Source: Galerina marginata (lineage: Eukaryota; Basidiomycota; Agaricomycetes; Agaricales; Galerinaceae). Taken from it: 64,000 bases of DNA. Below are positions 32,236-44,421 of this stretch, piece after piece. The notes under the pieces were generated by a model. The model had not been told where the DNA came from, did no database searches, and worked only from the letters and a program-made list of their open reading frames with translations. How positions within the stretch are numbered: the first letter of the stretch is position 1; each line of letters starts with the position of its first letter. The translations under genes and the position numbers were made by a program. The stretch lies in NCBI GenBank assembly GCA_023014335.1, contig JAECYW010000021.1:868001-932000 (forward strand), in the 5' to 3' direction.

Positions 32236-33989
32236 AAACTCATGGAACTTCGAAGAGGCTTGTGAATGTCTGGAATATAGAACCGAGGACAGTTTAAAGA
32301 GGATACCGTCGACTGAATGACATCACTAATCACCCGATATTACAATAGCACGCTGCGAGGTGATTGTCTTTTCAAGTTGAATGTTGCAGCTTGCATTTCC
32401 GGCACCTATGGCACGCTGGCGTGCGAGTGTGCCACAGACATTACATCCGCGAATGTAAACATTGTAAACCTTATCAGAAGGCTCGTAGGCCCACAGAAAA
32501 CGCATTAGGGACTGTGTTTAACTGGCGGAGCGTGCTATGCTTCTGCACGCTTGGCATGCTGTGCCCGCTTGAGGCACGCCAAAAGTGTTGTGCCTCTCCT
32601 TCACAAAATGGATTATGGAGGGGCAGAAAAACAGTTTACATGGCGTGAAATTAAACTAGAATAAAACTAGATAGTCCTATAAAATACCTAAGACAATATC
32701 ACGTTAGTTCATGACGGTGTTGGCCCACGACCTTACTGAACCACCGAATTAATGCAAACTTGAGATCTAGAAAGCGGTGTCTACATGGATTATGAGACTG
32801 AAAAAAGGGCCCATCCAAGATATCTATCTTTGAACATCTTTATTCAAGAACTCTGTAATGGGTTTCCAAAATAAAATACCTGCTGTGGTTGCTGAGATAT
32901 TGACGAAACAAAGTGCTGTGTTCACGGTTGCGTCCATGGTCGCGTCCATTCCCTTAAAAACTCCGCAAGCTGATGCATAAGCGCTGATGATTCGTTTCGA
33001 TTCTCCTGAACCAATAACAAAATATCTGGCAAATAGGGCTCTTCGCCCTTGAGAATGGTAACTAGTAGTGGTTTCAGTGCTCATGCCGGGGAATTATTTA
33101 ATGGTAATCATTTGGATTCTGAGCACTCAAAATCAAGAATTAATGCATTTTCGGCTCGCAAGACTTATGATGACCAGCATCACGGAATTTGAATCCCTAG
33201 CTCTCAATGATTGTAACCTACAATCTCACATCTGACAACATGACCTTTCCCATCTCACCTGTATCTTTGGAATGCGACATTTACAGGATAGGACCATCCT
33301 TTGAACTCCATCACATTTTCATAGTGCTTACATTTAAATCGCCCATTTCTAGCACCGGCGCTTATCAACATGTCCGGTCCACCATGTGACTTACTGTACG
33401 CAGTTGATGGGCGTACACATAGTCTGGTAGTCAGGTTCGCCCCAACGAGAGGCCTCGGCGAGTATATTCCATTCTTTCAGGATTGCTGAAGCTGAGTATT
33501 TAAATAGGATTTGCATTCCCGGAATGCCAAAAGATGGCGTGAGGTATTAAGTGATTTTGGTTTGCATGCCGCGTAAATTCTTACTTGTTAAATTTTTGAT
33601 TCTTGACACTCAAAAAATAGGAATCAAAGGGCTTTCAGCTCTCTGGCCGCCAGATTGTTTCCGCCTGGAAAATTGAGTCTCTGCCTGCGAAAAGAGGAGC
33701 TCAATCAAATCCATGTCTGCTGCCGTAGCAGTTCCCTGGCCCCGTCATTCGGGATTACAGCACACCTGATAAGTGTTTGAATAGAGTCGCACTCTCATTT
33801 TTCCCGCACTGGCCAGGGAATAAATCATGACAGCATCCATAAGACAAATATTGTCTCTATTAGTGCCACCATATCCCATGCCAATATCGTCCTGACACAG
33901 CGACTAAGAAAGCGGCTTTCATTTCGTATGCCAGGATATATCTTCCTCTCGATTTTCGACTCCCCACACCTGAGAAATGCACACCCGTT

Positions 33990-34415
33990 CATTTCAGGCT
34001 CTCATTCCATAGGATTTTAGTTTAACTCTGTGTTCTCAGTACCTCAAGAGAGAACCGATAATTGTTGGTTCTCATGCCACGAGATGACAATCCTCTGTAT
34101 TTTGGTTTCCTCAGCTCTAAGAATTAGTTCTCAATTCTTTTGGACTCCCGGGACATGGAACTAAATTATCACGGTGATTTGCCTTCTCCTGCCACTAAAT
34201 TCTGCTCGTATGTTCGTTTGGATTCCTGGGCCTCGAAAGGAACAAGGCTGCAACTTTGGATTCTCGAGCCAGAAGCCAGCTCGTGCCAGAAATTTCGATT
34301 CTCAGGCCATGAGAATGAATCAATGCAGCTGTCTCGCTGCGTATGCCGTGAAATTTCTGGAACATTTGCAAATGTAAGATAACAGGTTTCGGTTCTCCTG
34401 GCATGGTAAAGCCTC
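33990..34415. repeat. array of degenerate short dyads
   Basis: A loose motif resembling GATTCTCAGGCCATGAGAAT, itself an imperfect palindrome, recurs about every 35-75 bp. Clear versions occur at about 34071, 34221, 34258, 34297 and 34391, with weaker ones at 33998 and 34140. It looks like a decayed short-period satellite or a set of protein-binding sites. I judged this by eye and the alignment is approximate. Confidence 0.4.
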
Positions 34416-34763
34416 AACAGCAAATCTCAAATCCAATGCCACGAATTTAATTAAAATCGTCCGTTTTAGGATACAGGTTGTCACACCATCTCCCCGCCCT
34501 CGTCAACAGGTTTTCAGCAGTCTCAGGATGAAGGATTAGATAAGAATACATTTCACCCTCTCAGCAGTGATCTAGTACAAAGACTAAAGGGTTGGGATGA
34601 CATGTAATACATATGGGGCACCCCGCTCCCTTGAGTACGACGATAGAGCGATGTCTTTCGTGGGGAGTCAAAATGTCAGGTGTAGGTATAAGTGGAATGT
34701 AGGGTGTGGAGTGTAGTGGCATGTTGGGCACGTTACGATGCATTGTGACCCATCCTATTTGCG

Positions 34764-35080
34764 GTCCTTCCAGGCCCTCGGGCGCTGGGTGTTCCAAATC
34801 CTTGGCCAAGAAAGATAGCACCAAGACTGACATCGTCCCTTCCAACGACATCATGGATCTCGCCAGAATTATAAACAAGCGCTCATCCCGAAATCGGAAT
34901 CGTGGCGCTCATCTGGTAATTTCTGAATCAAATGAGATGGCCGTCGCAGTGGAAAGCTCGTCTGATGCGCTGCCTCGTCAGCTTTGGTCCTGGTTTTTTG
35001 AGGGTTCTGCTGGAATCTTCAAAAATGGACAAAAGCTCATTTTATATTTTATTTATTTGATTTTGGACTACTTTATGTGA
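34764..35080 (+). pseudogene. continuation of helicase copy A after the insertion
   Basis: From the second GTCCTTCC onward the sequence resumes the frame of helicase exon 3 (PSGAG, then NRNRGAH, then [15 protein letters not shown]) and then ends at the edge of the duplicated unit (about 35036), followed by unrelated sequence and a stop. All ATPase motifs are missing. Confidence 0.85.
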
Positions 35081-35154
35081 CCCTGAAGCTGCCTTACTTC
35101 ATTCCTTCACGTCAGTCTCGTCATTGTTTTCCTAGCTCACCTTGTTGCTAAATC

Positions 35155-38100
35155 GAGTCTTCCCCCTCGTTTATCCATACCCCAGCTCCAGACCATCAAA
35201 CCAGTAACCGAACATCGTCGAGAACTCAGAGCCTAATTCGCGATGGGCCTCCTATTACCTCGAATCCTGTGTTGAATGCACATCATAGATAGCGCTGTCA
35301 AGTTGAACTGGCAGCTTCATTGCCTTCCATTTATTGCCCTCTATCGACCTGAAATGTGAAATTGTGAATTAGCTGTCTGTTGGTGGGGCTGTGAGAGTAC
35401 TTTGGCGGCGGACCTGCTCGAAGACTACCATAATTTGCTATCTGGTCACTTCGTAGCCTCTTACTCGGTAATTTGATATCGTCTCTACTCAAGATTATGT
35501 GAACTGCACCCTGTCAATGGATGTCTAACAACACCATCACTTTCCTCGGCCTTTCTTCCTGGAACGTCAACGTCGAAGCTTCTCATTAATGCATAAAAAT
35601 GTCGTCCTTGTGATCTAGAGGTGCGTCAATTTAATAGCGTATTTGCATTCGCCTCGGGTATTCTTATTGAATTTGTGCGCCATGCTTTGCCAGGCCTCAA
35701 CGTTGGCGCGAGTGGGAAGCCAATCCGACGGTCATTCTTTGGTCTTCTGTACCCCGTGACTTCTTTGAACCGTATTGTTTACAATTGGGAGGATAAGATA
35801 ATATTAAGGATGCTCACACAGCTTGGGCTCAGCCAGGCAGGCTATGCTGCAAACGAAGACTGAGGACGAGGCTGATAAACCAGAAATTATTGATGCGGAT
35901 AGACAGCCTTGCGGGAGACGAATGTGATACAGAGCCTGTGGGTGAAAGAAGGACTGGGATGGGAGTGGTGGTGTTATCAAGACGATTTGCAATAATGGAG
36001 AGTAGAGAGATAATGGTGTTGAGTTTTGTAATAGGATTCAATAATAAAAGCTGTGACTACAGCAGAGAAGAGACCGGCCTTATGCATTATAATGTGCAAA
36101 TTAACGATATGAGAAGCAAGGATCGACAGCAACTCACGAATATCAGGAGGTTCTGCACCTCTTCCTTCCAAGCGTTGCATTGCGTCTCGTCTTTCTTCAT
36201 GAGAGGTTCCAACAATATACTCCATGGATCACGGTCGGGCTTCGGAGGGGCATATAGAAAATGGTCGTCAAGATCCCATATCTTTGGGAGTTCAGGTTGT
36301 TTCTCTTCTCGTGTCTAAGCAATGGCAAGTGAGGGTGAATACAACAGTATTTCGTCGGCTTACTAACATGCTCATCCGGCAATACCTCCTCGGGTCGGGT
36401 GCTTGAGTGTACGCTCATGCTATCGGACGGGAAAGCTCAGGTTGTTGGACCTCATCCCGATTTTGTTCTTCCAGCGGCGGGTCCTCAGGCATCGGTGGCC
36501 TCGTGCTTGAGTGGATCCTCTGGGGTGACCGGTGACTTCGTATGAATATGGAGTTGGAGTTGTTCCCCTTCATCGCGCTTTTGCTCGTCTAACAAACCCT
36601 CCCCAGGCTTGTCCTGCACGGTCTCCGGCCGGGTAGTACTCCGAGAAGATGGCATTATAAAAACTCCAAAAGTTTGAGAGGGCTCGAGTTGGGCACAAAA
36701 GTCAAGAAACGCCGGGGCCCTGTGGAAGCGTAAGATATTGCATAGCAGTTCCCGTGGTCCGTCAAGCTCACGTTAAGAACAGAACAGATAGTACGCTGGA
36801 TCAGCCCACTGACTCCAACCTGGCTAGACTCCTGGACCTGGATAGCGCCGTGAACGCCGTGTGCAAAAACCGGCTCGCGTTGGATGGGAAACGATGATTC
36901 CAACCTGGAAGCCTCGCCAGTGCACTGCATAGGAATCGGAATGGTCGTCGGTTGGTCACCTCAGACAGTACGCCATACGCCTTGCGTTGGAACGAGGAGG
37001 GCGCAGACTCCCCTTGATATGGAAAAAACACTGATGCAGATGCAACTCCCACGACCCGAAAAAGAGCCCCTTCTTCACTGCCATCATGACCATACGCAAC
37101 CGCAGACTCGCCTGGCCAAATTTTCAACGAGTTTCAATTGGATACGGTCCTCATTTGCTGACTTACACTTTGTTGTCTAAGGAATAGCAGAATCTATATC
37201 AAGAAAACAAGTGCTGGATTGACAAAGGAGCGCCATTGCAACGCCGGCTTTGCAACGTTCAGAGCTCATCACGTTTTTGAGCCTAGTTCGGTCTATTTGG
37301 AAACAAACCTACAAAGGAAGTGCTGAGCCACTCAACTTGCTATAAAAGCGCGTCTCCGGGGTTTATTGGCCTTCTTCTTTACTCTCATGGAACCTGGGAC
37401 CAATCTGGCTAACGAGGCTTTCATTTGACGCGATGATGCCCAACCATCCTCCAGGAGATTCCTCATGGTCAGAAAATGGACGAGGCCATGCCACCAACAG
37501 TACTTCGCATCCACGAGCGCGGGATCAAATTCTTTTCACGCACCAGGTCAGTTGAGCCCCTGCATTTCATCTTGAGGCTCGACTAAAATTGGATTGAAAT
37601 GTGCGACAGCCCAGCTACTTGCCTACTCACGTTACCCCGAATCCAAACCACCGTGCACCCCTGTTAGGACAGTTTTCGCCGTCACCGACCCCTCCTCGTC
37701 GTGTAAGTACGCGTCTGACTCGAACCTTGTCCTGACAACTGAAAGGAAACATCTAGAATAACACCTCGAGAGATATTAAGCCAGTAATTTACCCTTCTTT
37801 GGAAGCTTTCCAGTGGTCAAATCCACCAGTTACTCCCGAAAGGCTACCTCGATCATTATCCCGGATTGCGCCTGGTTCTCATCTACCGGCTAATGGCTTT
37901 CCTGCCGCAGTTCCCAGATGTTTCGATGAAAATCCTTTCATTAACCACGCCCAGTCAGAATGGGAACAGTCTTTCTCTGCCAATGTAAAATCGCGCGCAA
38001 CGACTTCGACTTATCGGTTCCCAGACGATCCTTTTGCCAATTCTCAATCGAGTAACCGAGCCGCAATTCAGCGCACGACCGTCAAACATGAACCACGTTC

Positions 38101-38724
38101 TCAGTTTATTCCACCTCTCGCAGGTGACTACGACGACTATCCCAATCGCAAATCTGCTTGTCAAAGCTCGACCATCACGCCAAGGGCTCCATCCAGTCTC
38201 GCCACTCCTCCTGCGACTACTAGAAAGCTGCTATCAAACACCTTTGTGCCTCAAGGCACCCCCCTGAGGAAGAACCTCCAGTTGGATTCCTTCCAAACAC
38301 CACCCGTGAAATTGGAGACTCGACCCAGTATTTTAACCCCTCCTTCCACCATACAGTTTCATGCCGACAACTATCAAAGCCCTGAAGGTACACCTCTGAG
38401 GCGGTCAAACTTTATTCCCACTGCTGGAAGCATCAATGAGTTAAGTCCTTCCAGGCCCTCTGGAGCCGGGAGCTCCAAATCTTCGGCCAAGAAAGGTAGG
38501 ACCAAGACAACCAACAACGTCTCTTCCAAGGACCTCATGGATCTCGCCAAATGTATAAACAACCGCTCATCCCGAGATCGGAATCGAGGCACTCATCCGG
38601 TGATTTTTGAATCAAACGAGACGGACGTAGCAGTGGAAAGCTCGTCTGATGCGCTGCCTCGTCAGCTCCAATCCTGGTTTTTTGAGGGCTCTGCTGGAAT
38701 CTTCAAGAATGGACAAAAGCTCAA
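35155..38724 (+). repeat. tandem segmental duplication, copy B
   Basis: Partner of copy A. It contains non-coding blocks shared with copy A, a DUF6535 fragment in its unique segment, and the first exons of the intact helicase gene. The shared part ends around the codons for GQKL at about 38722, after which only copy B continues into the helicase motor. Confidence 0.82.
35829..36656 (-). pseudogene. broken DUF6535 gene fragment
   Basis: Minus-strand pieces show the DUF6535 hallmarks of Agaricomycetes: WKEEVQNLLIF followed, across a GTGAGT intron (about 36151-36092), by AGLFSAVVTAFIIES, and then IRINNFWFISLVLSL. After IIES the frame must shift to reach the last block, and the frame also breaks near the N-terminus, so it is a pseudogene. 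It ends exactly where sequence shared with copy A begins, which shows truncation at the segment boundary. DUF6535 proteins are membrane proteins of unknown function. Confidence 0.75.
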
Positions 38725-41047
38725 GAACTATCAAGCGGCGGACCTTCGGCGCCTCGTACTTAGGGAGTTGGGAGAGGAGGTCTGTGGGACGGACGTTATC
38801 CACGACGTTGGGTTTGTCGTTGCCTACGAGATGGGGTAGGTATTATTCCACTACCTTGAAGAATATCCATTGGGCTTATAATTTCTTCTGGGCAGACTAG
38901 GAAAGACTGTCATTACTATTGCACTCATTTTGATCAATCCAGCGCCTCAAGACTTTGAAGGAGCGCGGGCTACGTTGTGAGCACCATGAATTGTTTTGGC
39001 CGAATTTCATTATTGATTTTCTTGGTCCAGAGTCGTCGTACCCAATAAAGGCATGATGGACCAATGGGTTTCGGAACTTAAGAAATTCGCCCCTCACTTG
39101 AAAGTTTGCTACTACGGTTCCTGTTCTAGTCATCTTCGTATGTCTTACCCCTCTCATATCAGACCGATCTTATCACTGACATCCTCTTTTCGTTTACTAA
39201 GAGCCCGATGCCGACGTCGTGGTGAGTTTCCTTTCGTTTCTCCGGCTTGTAAATTTTCACATTTCGTTAGCTCGTCACATACGCACAAGTCCTACTTCAA
39301 CATGGCGCTTTTAAAGCAGACCCCGGCGTAGAGTCTGCAGCTCCGCTGTTTCATTACTTCTGGTGGCGAAAAGTCGACGGTTGGTCAGTCTATTTCGGCA
39401 TCATGAGTCGTCTCATTTTTTTTGGCTTATCCCTAGACGAAGCCCATAAATATCGTAACCCAGAGACGATGACCGCTAAAGCTGTATGGGCCGTCCAGAA
39501 GCAGCACGCACTCTGCCTCACTGGGACCCCTGTTCAGGTAAACCCTTTCTGGTCATAGATCACAAAGCAGTAACTAACTGTATTCTCAGAACTCTCTTCT
39601 CGATTTTTATCCTCTCTTTAAAACTCTGGGTGTAACACACGAAGGCATTCATGACCTACAAACGTACCAACGCAAGATCTACAAGAAAGGCCAGAAAGGG
39701 CCTATCACCAATTGTGCAGCCCTAAGGCTACTCAACGTGGGTTCTGATAGCATTCATAGATTTCCTTTCCTCAATTTCCTCCATGAATAGCTTCTGAAAG
39801 AAAACTTTTGCATCTTCCGAGCCAAGACCGACGCGGAGACAGGCGAAGCCCTTGTTGACTTGCCGCCGCGCACTGACAACATCGTTGAAGTTTACCTGTC
39901 TGCTGAAGAAAGATATGTTTATAACAGAGTCAAAGAGGCCGCTCTCCCGATTTTCGCAAAGCTAATACGTCGGCGACAAGGTGCGAACTGTACAATGGTG
40001 ACAGTCTAACGAGTTACTAACACCTCTTTGTTCAGCTTGTGATCACCCCACTCTCATTCCTCGCGCTCTGGCAATGGATCTAAAGTTGGAAGAGGAGGCA
40101 GTTGATGACTTCGATAGCCCTGATGAGAAGTATGTTCCTCTGACGAAGTTGCCATTCGACTTTTCAGAAGTTGATATACATTTTTTGAAACATCTAGGCG
40201 TGCATTACTTGGACCTTCCAGTCTTGCTATCAGCGAATGCCCCAAGGCAGTGCAGGGCTTGTTCAATCATTCTTACTTGTCCTCCAAACTAGCAGCAATG
40301 ATACAGGTCCTCCAGAAGTGCAGCGGCCAGAAAGCGATCATTTTCGTGCGTTGCATTTTGCCCTTAATCTTTCATACACGACTTACCTTTCACACATCAG
40401 ACACACTTCACCAGCTTGATCCCTTCCATTGCGAAAGCTCTTTATCGAGCTAAAATATGCTGGACTGAATGTGCGTATGTTTCTCGATCATCTTGGATCT
40501 AACCTGAATGTGGCTCTGCAGATACGGGTGCAATGGACTCGAAGGATCAGCGGGATGCATTGAAGGAAATCGCAACAAACAAGGAGTGCAGTGTCATCAT
40601 CATATCAATCTTGGCTGGCAGTACCGGTGCGTCAATATTATTTTGTCTGCAATATCTAGTCGGATTCCTCATTTAATTCTAAAAGGTCTTAATATCACCT
40701 CCTGCAACAATGTCATCCTGTTGGAACCTTGGTGGAACCCGTACACCGAGGTAAGTTCAAGGTAATTTCAAAACAAAAACCTCGTCTAAGTGCAGATATC
40801 GTTCTTAGGAGCAGGCCATATCTCGCGTACATCGTATCGGGCAGACACGACCAGTGAATGTATATCGCTTGGTGGTCAAGGACAGCATCGAAATGTCAAT
40901 CATGAAGGCAAGTTCAAAACTCATATTTCATAGGTCCACACTTCTGACTGCAATGTGTAGACACAACTCCAGAAGCGCGAAATGGTCGGCGATATGTACG
41001 GTAGTCTCGACTTGGCAACCCAGAAAGCGTGGTTGGCAGGACCATGA
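37433..41047 (+). CDS. SNF2-family DNA-dependent ATPase/helicase
   Basis: Seventeen exons give 894 residues: 37433-37546, 37610-37702, 37757-38835, 38896-38976, 39031-39137, 39202-39221, 39271-39379, 39437-39537, 39590-39736, 39791-39980, 40036-40129, 40222-40345, 40401-40470, 40522-40626, 40686-40750, 40809-40907, 40961-41047. Motifs are MGLGKT (formed across a splice), [12 protein letters not shown] (Ia), DDEAHKYRN (II, DEAH), LTGTPVQN (III), and in the C-terminal lobe [18 protein letters not shown] and [19 protein letters not shown] (VI). Snf2-family motors move along duplex DNA to remodel chromatin or aid repair; similarity is closest to the Rad5/Rad16/Uls1-like group, yet I see no RING finger between the lobes. 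The first 350 residues are disordered. The last intron has a GC donor. The 92-bp intron at 40130-40221 is the least certain join. Confidence 0.87.
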
Positions 41048-41249
41048 AAGATTCATTTGTGCCTAGAGGTTTCTCTAGATTCGACTTTTGGCGTTGGCTC
41101 TGGATGGCAAGCCTGTATGATATGACGACGAGGGTGAGGACCATCTAATGTACCATAGTTTTGTCCCTGTGCAACGGATATATTGTAATTATACGCGTTT
41201 TATGGCATGGTGTTCATCGCCTCGGTATAGATGCAACCTGTCCTCGAGT

Positions 41250-43861
41250 TTAGAAATGACCTGTCCGGCCGGACGGTGTGAATATGGGTAGCGGGTGCGC
41301 CTGGTGAGGATTATAGTTAGATATAGAAGCCGCACGAAAACAGGGTACTTACTTCAGTATTGAAGACATATTCTATGCAAATAGCATTCATTAATCATCG
41401 GACCAAACAAGTAAATGAAAATGACACGTACGATCCAGTGGTAGCAAGCTTGCATCAGAGAAAAGCAGGTAAAGGTATTTCAGCGTCTCGCTCTGCGATG
41501 TTCTAATCAGCGATCCAGAATAGGCCGTAGAATAGAACTACGAACCACGAAGAAAGTCTCCATCTTATCCATCCTCTCGGTCCCAGCGTCGTCGACGTTC
41601 AAAATAGACGCGTAGCCTCCGCTCTCGACGCGGCAGAACTTCTGGATGGATTGGAAGATTTTCCAACCCTCGTCGCGATACTTTTGGTTTCCAGTCAGTC
41701 GGTAGGCGATAAAGAGTGACTCGACGGTTTCTGGCCTAATTGTTTTGCGATAGAGTGAGGTCAGGCAAGAAAGTTGATAGGAGTGGAATTACCTGAGGAT
41801 GTAACGAGCATCATAGGAAGGATGAGCAGGGTCCCTTATGGTACATGGTGTCAGTTAGTATCAAAAGAATGGACGAAAAAGACAGACTCGTTTCCTTTGA
41901 TATACCAATCTCTGGTCTTATCAGCGATCTCGCCGTTTTCAGGGGTGTAGAAATAAACAATCTCTGGCGAAAGCCCACTATTTGCACAGCTATGTTAGCA
42001 CTTCTACACAGCCTGTGCAAAAGGACAACACTTGCGTAGGGGTCTTATAGGTGTCGATACACGTTTCCAGTAGTTCATAACCAAGCTGCCAGTCTTTTCG
42101 TCCAGTTGCAGTGAGCTCGGTAGGATGAGGGGGCACAGAGACTGAGGAACCGGCGAGGCCGGTCGTTGTCGCTCCTAACATCAAAGAGCCTGCGAGGAAG
42201 CAGACGAGGTGGTCTTGCTTGGGCGACAATCGCCATTGCCTGACCAAATACGTTGCATGAGAATGGTTATTGACAAGAGGAGAAGCCTTACACTTCTCCG
42301 CTCGGTTGGCGGTCAGGAAGGACTTCGGTAGTATATGTTAGACCGTTGTTCATGCCCTTCTGTACGAGGGTGGTGTGGATAGCGTCCATGGTTTGTTTAT
42401 ACATCTAAATTTTGACGACTCGGTTAGTAGAGTCGACAGGATAAAGGTAGCTATGTACCTCGAGATATGCTGGTTCGGATTTGCTCTGTCAAAATGATAA
42501 GCAATAGGCTGAACGAGCAAATCACAATAAGGGCGCCACCGTTTGCAGATATTGCTTCCTAAAAACCGAGTCAACCTCTGCGACTGATAGAAAAAGGCGG
42601 AACTTACAAGAGATATTCGTAGAATGAATCTCCTCTTGAACCTAGGCGAATCTCCGAAAACAAGAATTGACCAGTTTCTGCACTAAACACTGGCGTCGGT
42701 ATCTGAGCACATAAAGATGTGGAAGAACCTACCTGATGTATATAGGTGCTAGCCCGGAGGGCAAATTCGATGCTTTGATGACTCTCATGACCTGAAGTAG
42801 GATCAAGACATGCCGGACTGGGCTAAGAAATCGCTTACCCCTTCGGCTTTGTCCCAATAATTATCGTCATCGGTCAAAAAACTCAAGTACTTCAACTCAA
42901 GTTGCAGAGTCGAGGCTTCAGCAGTGCTGACCAGGCCAGCGTAATTTGGGTCGTCAACACCCTTGCGCTGCTTGAGGTTGATCATAGAAAGCGGGAGACC
43001 AGACGGAGTTTCGAATACTGGCATCATGCGATCTGCAAGCTCCTTTGCCTTTTCCAGGAATATGGGATCTTCGTCAGAAAGGTGGTAAGCTGTGAGAAGC
43101 CCCCCAAGGACACGAATTGTCGTCTGTAGACTGGTCAGGCAACCGAGGGTAGAGATAATGATATGGACGCGCCTCGAATGTGTTGAAGTTTCCGTCTCTA
43201 TCAAAAGTATGGGTATTCACGAGCCAATCCCTTGCGCGCTCATACTCTTCTTGCAGTCCCATTATTTGCATAGTGTCGATTGCGTCAATGACCATGTAAC
43301 CTATCCCGCCGGATTCGGCCAGATCAGAGCCCGTTTTGGATAGAGGATGATATTCGTCTTTGCCCATGGCATCTCTCTCTAAACCAAGAAGGCGCACTGA
43401 GGATAGCCTGGCTTTCTAGGGATAACTAACACTGACCGTATGCTGACCAGGCGTGCTGCGGGTAAAGTTACCAAAAGCAGTACCAAGAAAAGCGATTCAA
43501 CGAACTTTGAATGCTTCCACGATTTCATCCCTCTTTGTGATGTCCGCCTGAATTTCAACGTTGCTCTGTGCACCACTCCCTAATCCAAATCGACCGTCCA
43601 AGGCCAGTTCTTTCTTTGGAACAGTCCCAAAGAAAGGAGAGAGTAATTTTGTCTAAATACCCATCAGACATACTTCACGTATTACACTGTTCATACACGT
43701 ACCTGATACATATATGCCACCACTGCCAGTACTAGCATTACCGCCGACAACTTCCCGAAGGTTGGTGGAGGTTGGTCGTGCTCCTCGACCTTGGAGTTGC
43801 CTGACGCCTTTCCTGACGACACTACGCGAGCTTTTTGGTCATCAGAAGTATTGTCCGCCAT
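41250..43861 (-). CDS. class I alpha-1,2-mannosidase, GH47
   Basis: Seventeen exons give 590 residues: 43861-43703, 43652-43506, 43455-43437, 43378-43173, 43123-42839, 42791-42733, 42682-42608, 42558-42540, 42485-42459, 42404-42292, 42239-42030, 41977-41888, 41834-41793, 41735-41546, 41492-41432, 41372-41353, 41300-41250. An N-terminal anchor (about 38-52) makes it a type II ER/Golgi enzyme that trims mannose from N-glycans. GH47 motifs are [100 protein letters not shown] and KYVFNTE-like QYVFNTEAHP, whose Thr is the calcium ligand. The intron at 43124-43172 appears to use a GC donor. Nothing suggests inactivation. Confidence 0.93.
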
Positions 43862-44421
43862 TCTGGCTGGTAAAAAGGCAGAAAGGTAAGGTGCAAGGAC
43901 AACGACACGTCAGACCTTTTATTTAAACCAACCTTTGGCCTGAGATCACACGCTGGTGTCGTGGACGCTGTTTCTACAGCAGAATAGCAGTAAAGATTGA
44001 AAATGTTATGCCCGTAGTTGGATTCCGTGTTGGACAGGCCCAGTAGCTCGAAAACGATGAAGTACGAGAATAAAGGATAGGTTTACAAAACTTTCAAAGA
44101 CGTCCAAGAGGAAAACAGACATGACACTCCCGGGCCGGGTTTGCCGTGGTATTTGAAGGTCGAAAACGTTGTTGAAATTGATTGATCTTGATGTTTCCCA
44201 ACCAATGCCCAGACAAAATCCTTTTTGAAAGCGACAGTCAACTATCTTCACAGTTATGATTTAGTGGGCAGCTAATGAGCTGCACCAGTGAAACTTCAAT
44301 TCGCCCGACGCAACCGTCGACGACTCTTCTAGGTTCCTTTATCTCGCTCGGGATTTGTGTGGGAAGCTCAGTCGTCCATTGCTGTCCATGATTAATCTGA
44401 TTGAACCGACTATTCACCTTC
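43862..44421. promoter_or_regulatory. divergent GH47/NACHT intergenic region
   Basis: 560 bp between two start codons on opposite strands, so it should hold both promoters. I see no clear TATA box or other motif, and no gene. Confidence 0.4.

Larger units (their letters stand above)
30759..34763. mobile_element. 4.0-kb insertion of unknown class with 8-bp target duplication
   Basis: GTCCTTCC occurs immediately on both sides (30751-30758 and 34764-34771), while the intact paralogue near 38446-38453 has it once, with the two flanks joined. The insertion is therefore exact. It is AT-rich, has no long reading frame and no transposase or reverse transcriptase that I can read, and its ends (GGGTTAGAGG... 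and ...ATCCTATTTGCG) do not form a terminal inverted repeat. Eight-base duplications fit hAT-like integration, but the ends do not confirm it. Internal repeats are listed separately. Confidence 0.72.
26630..35036 (+). repeat. tandem segmental duplication, copy A
   Basis: Homologous in order to 35155-38724. Matching blocks are 26630-27393 with 35155-35860, and 29265-30758 plus 34764-35036 with 36950-38724. Copy A carries a unique segment (27394-29264) where copy B carries a different one (35861-36949), and it is split by a 4.0-kb insertion. Divergence is substantial, with many substitutions and indels, so the duplication is old. Confidence 0.82.

Noticed and set aside
30759..34763. Terminal inverted repeats or LTRs for the 4.0-kb insertion
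   Set aside because: I compared both ends in both orientations and saw no match beyond a few bases. Only the 8-bp target duplication is real.
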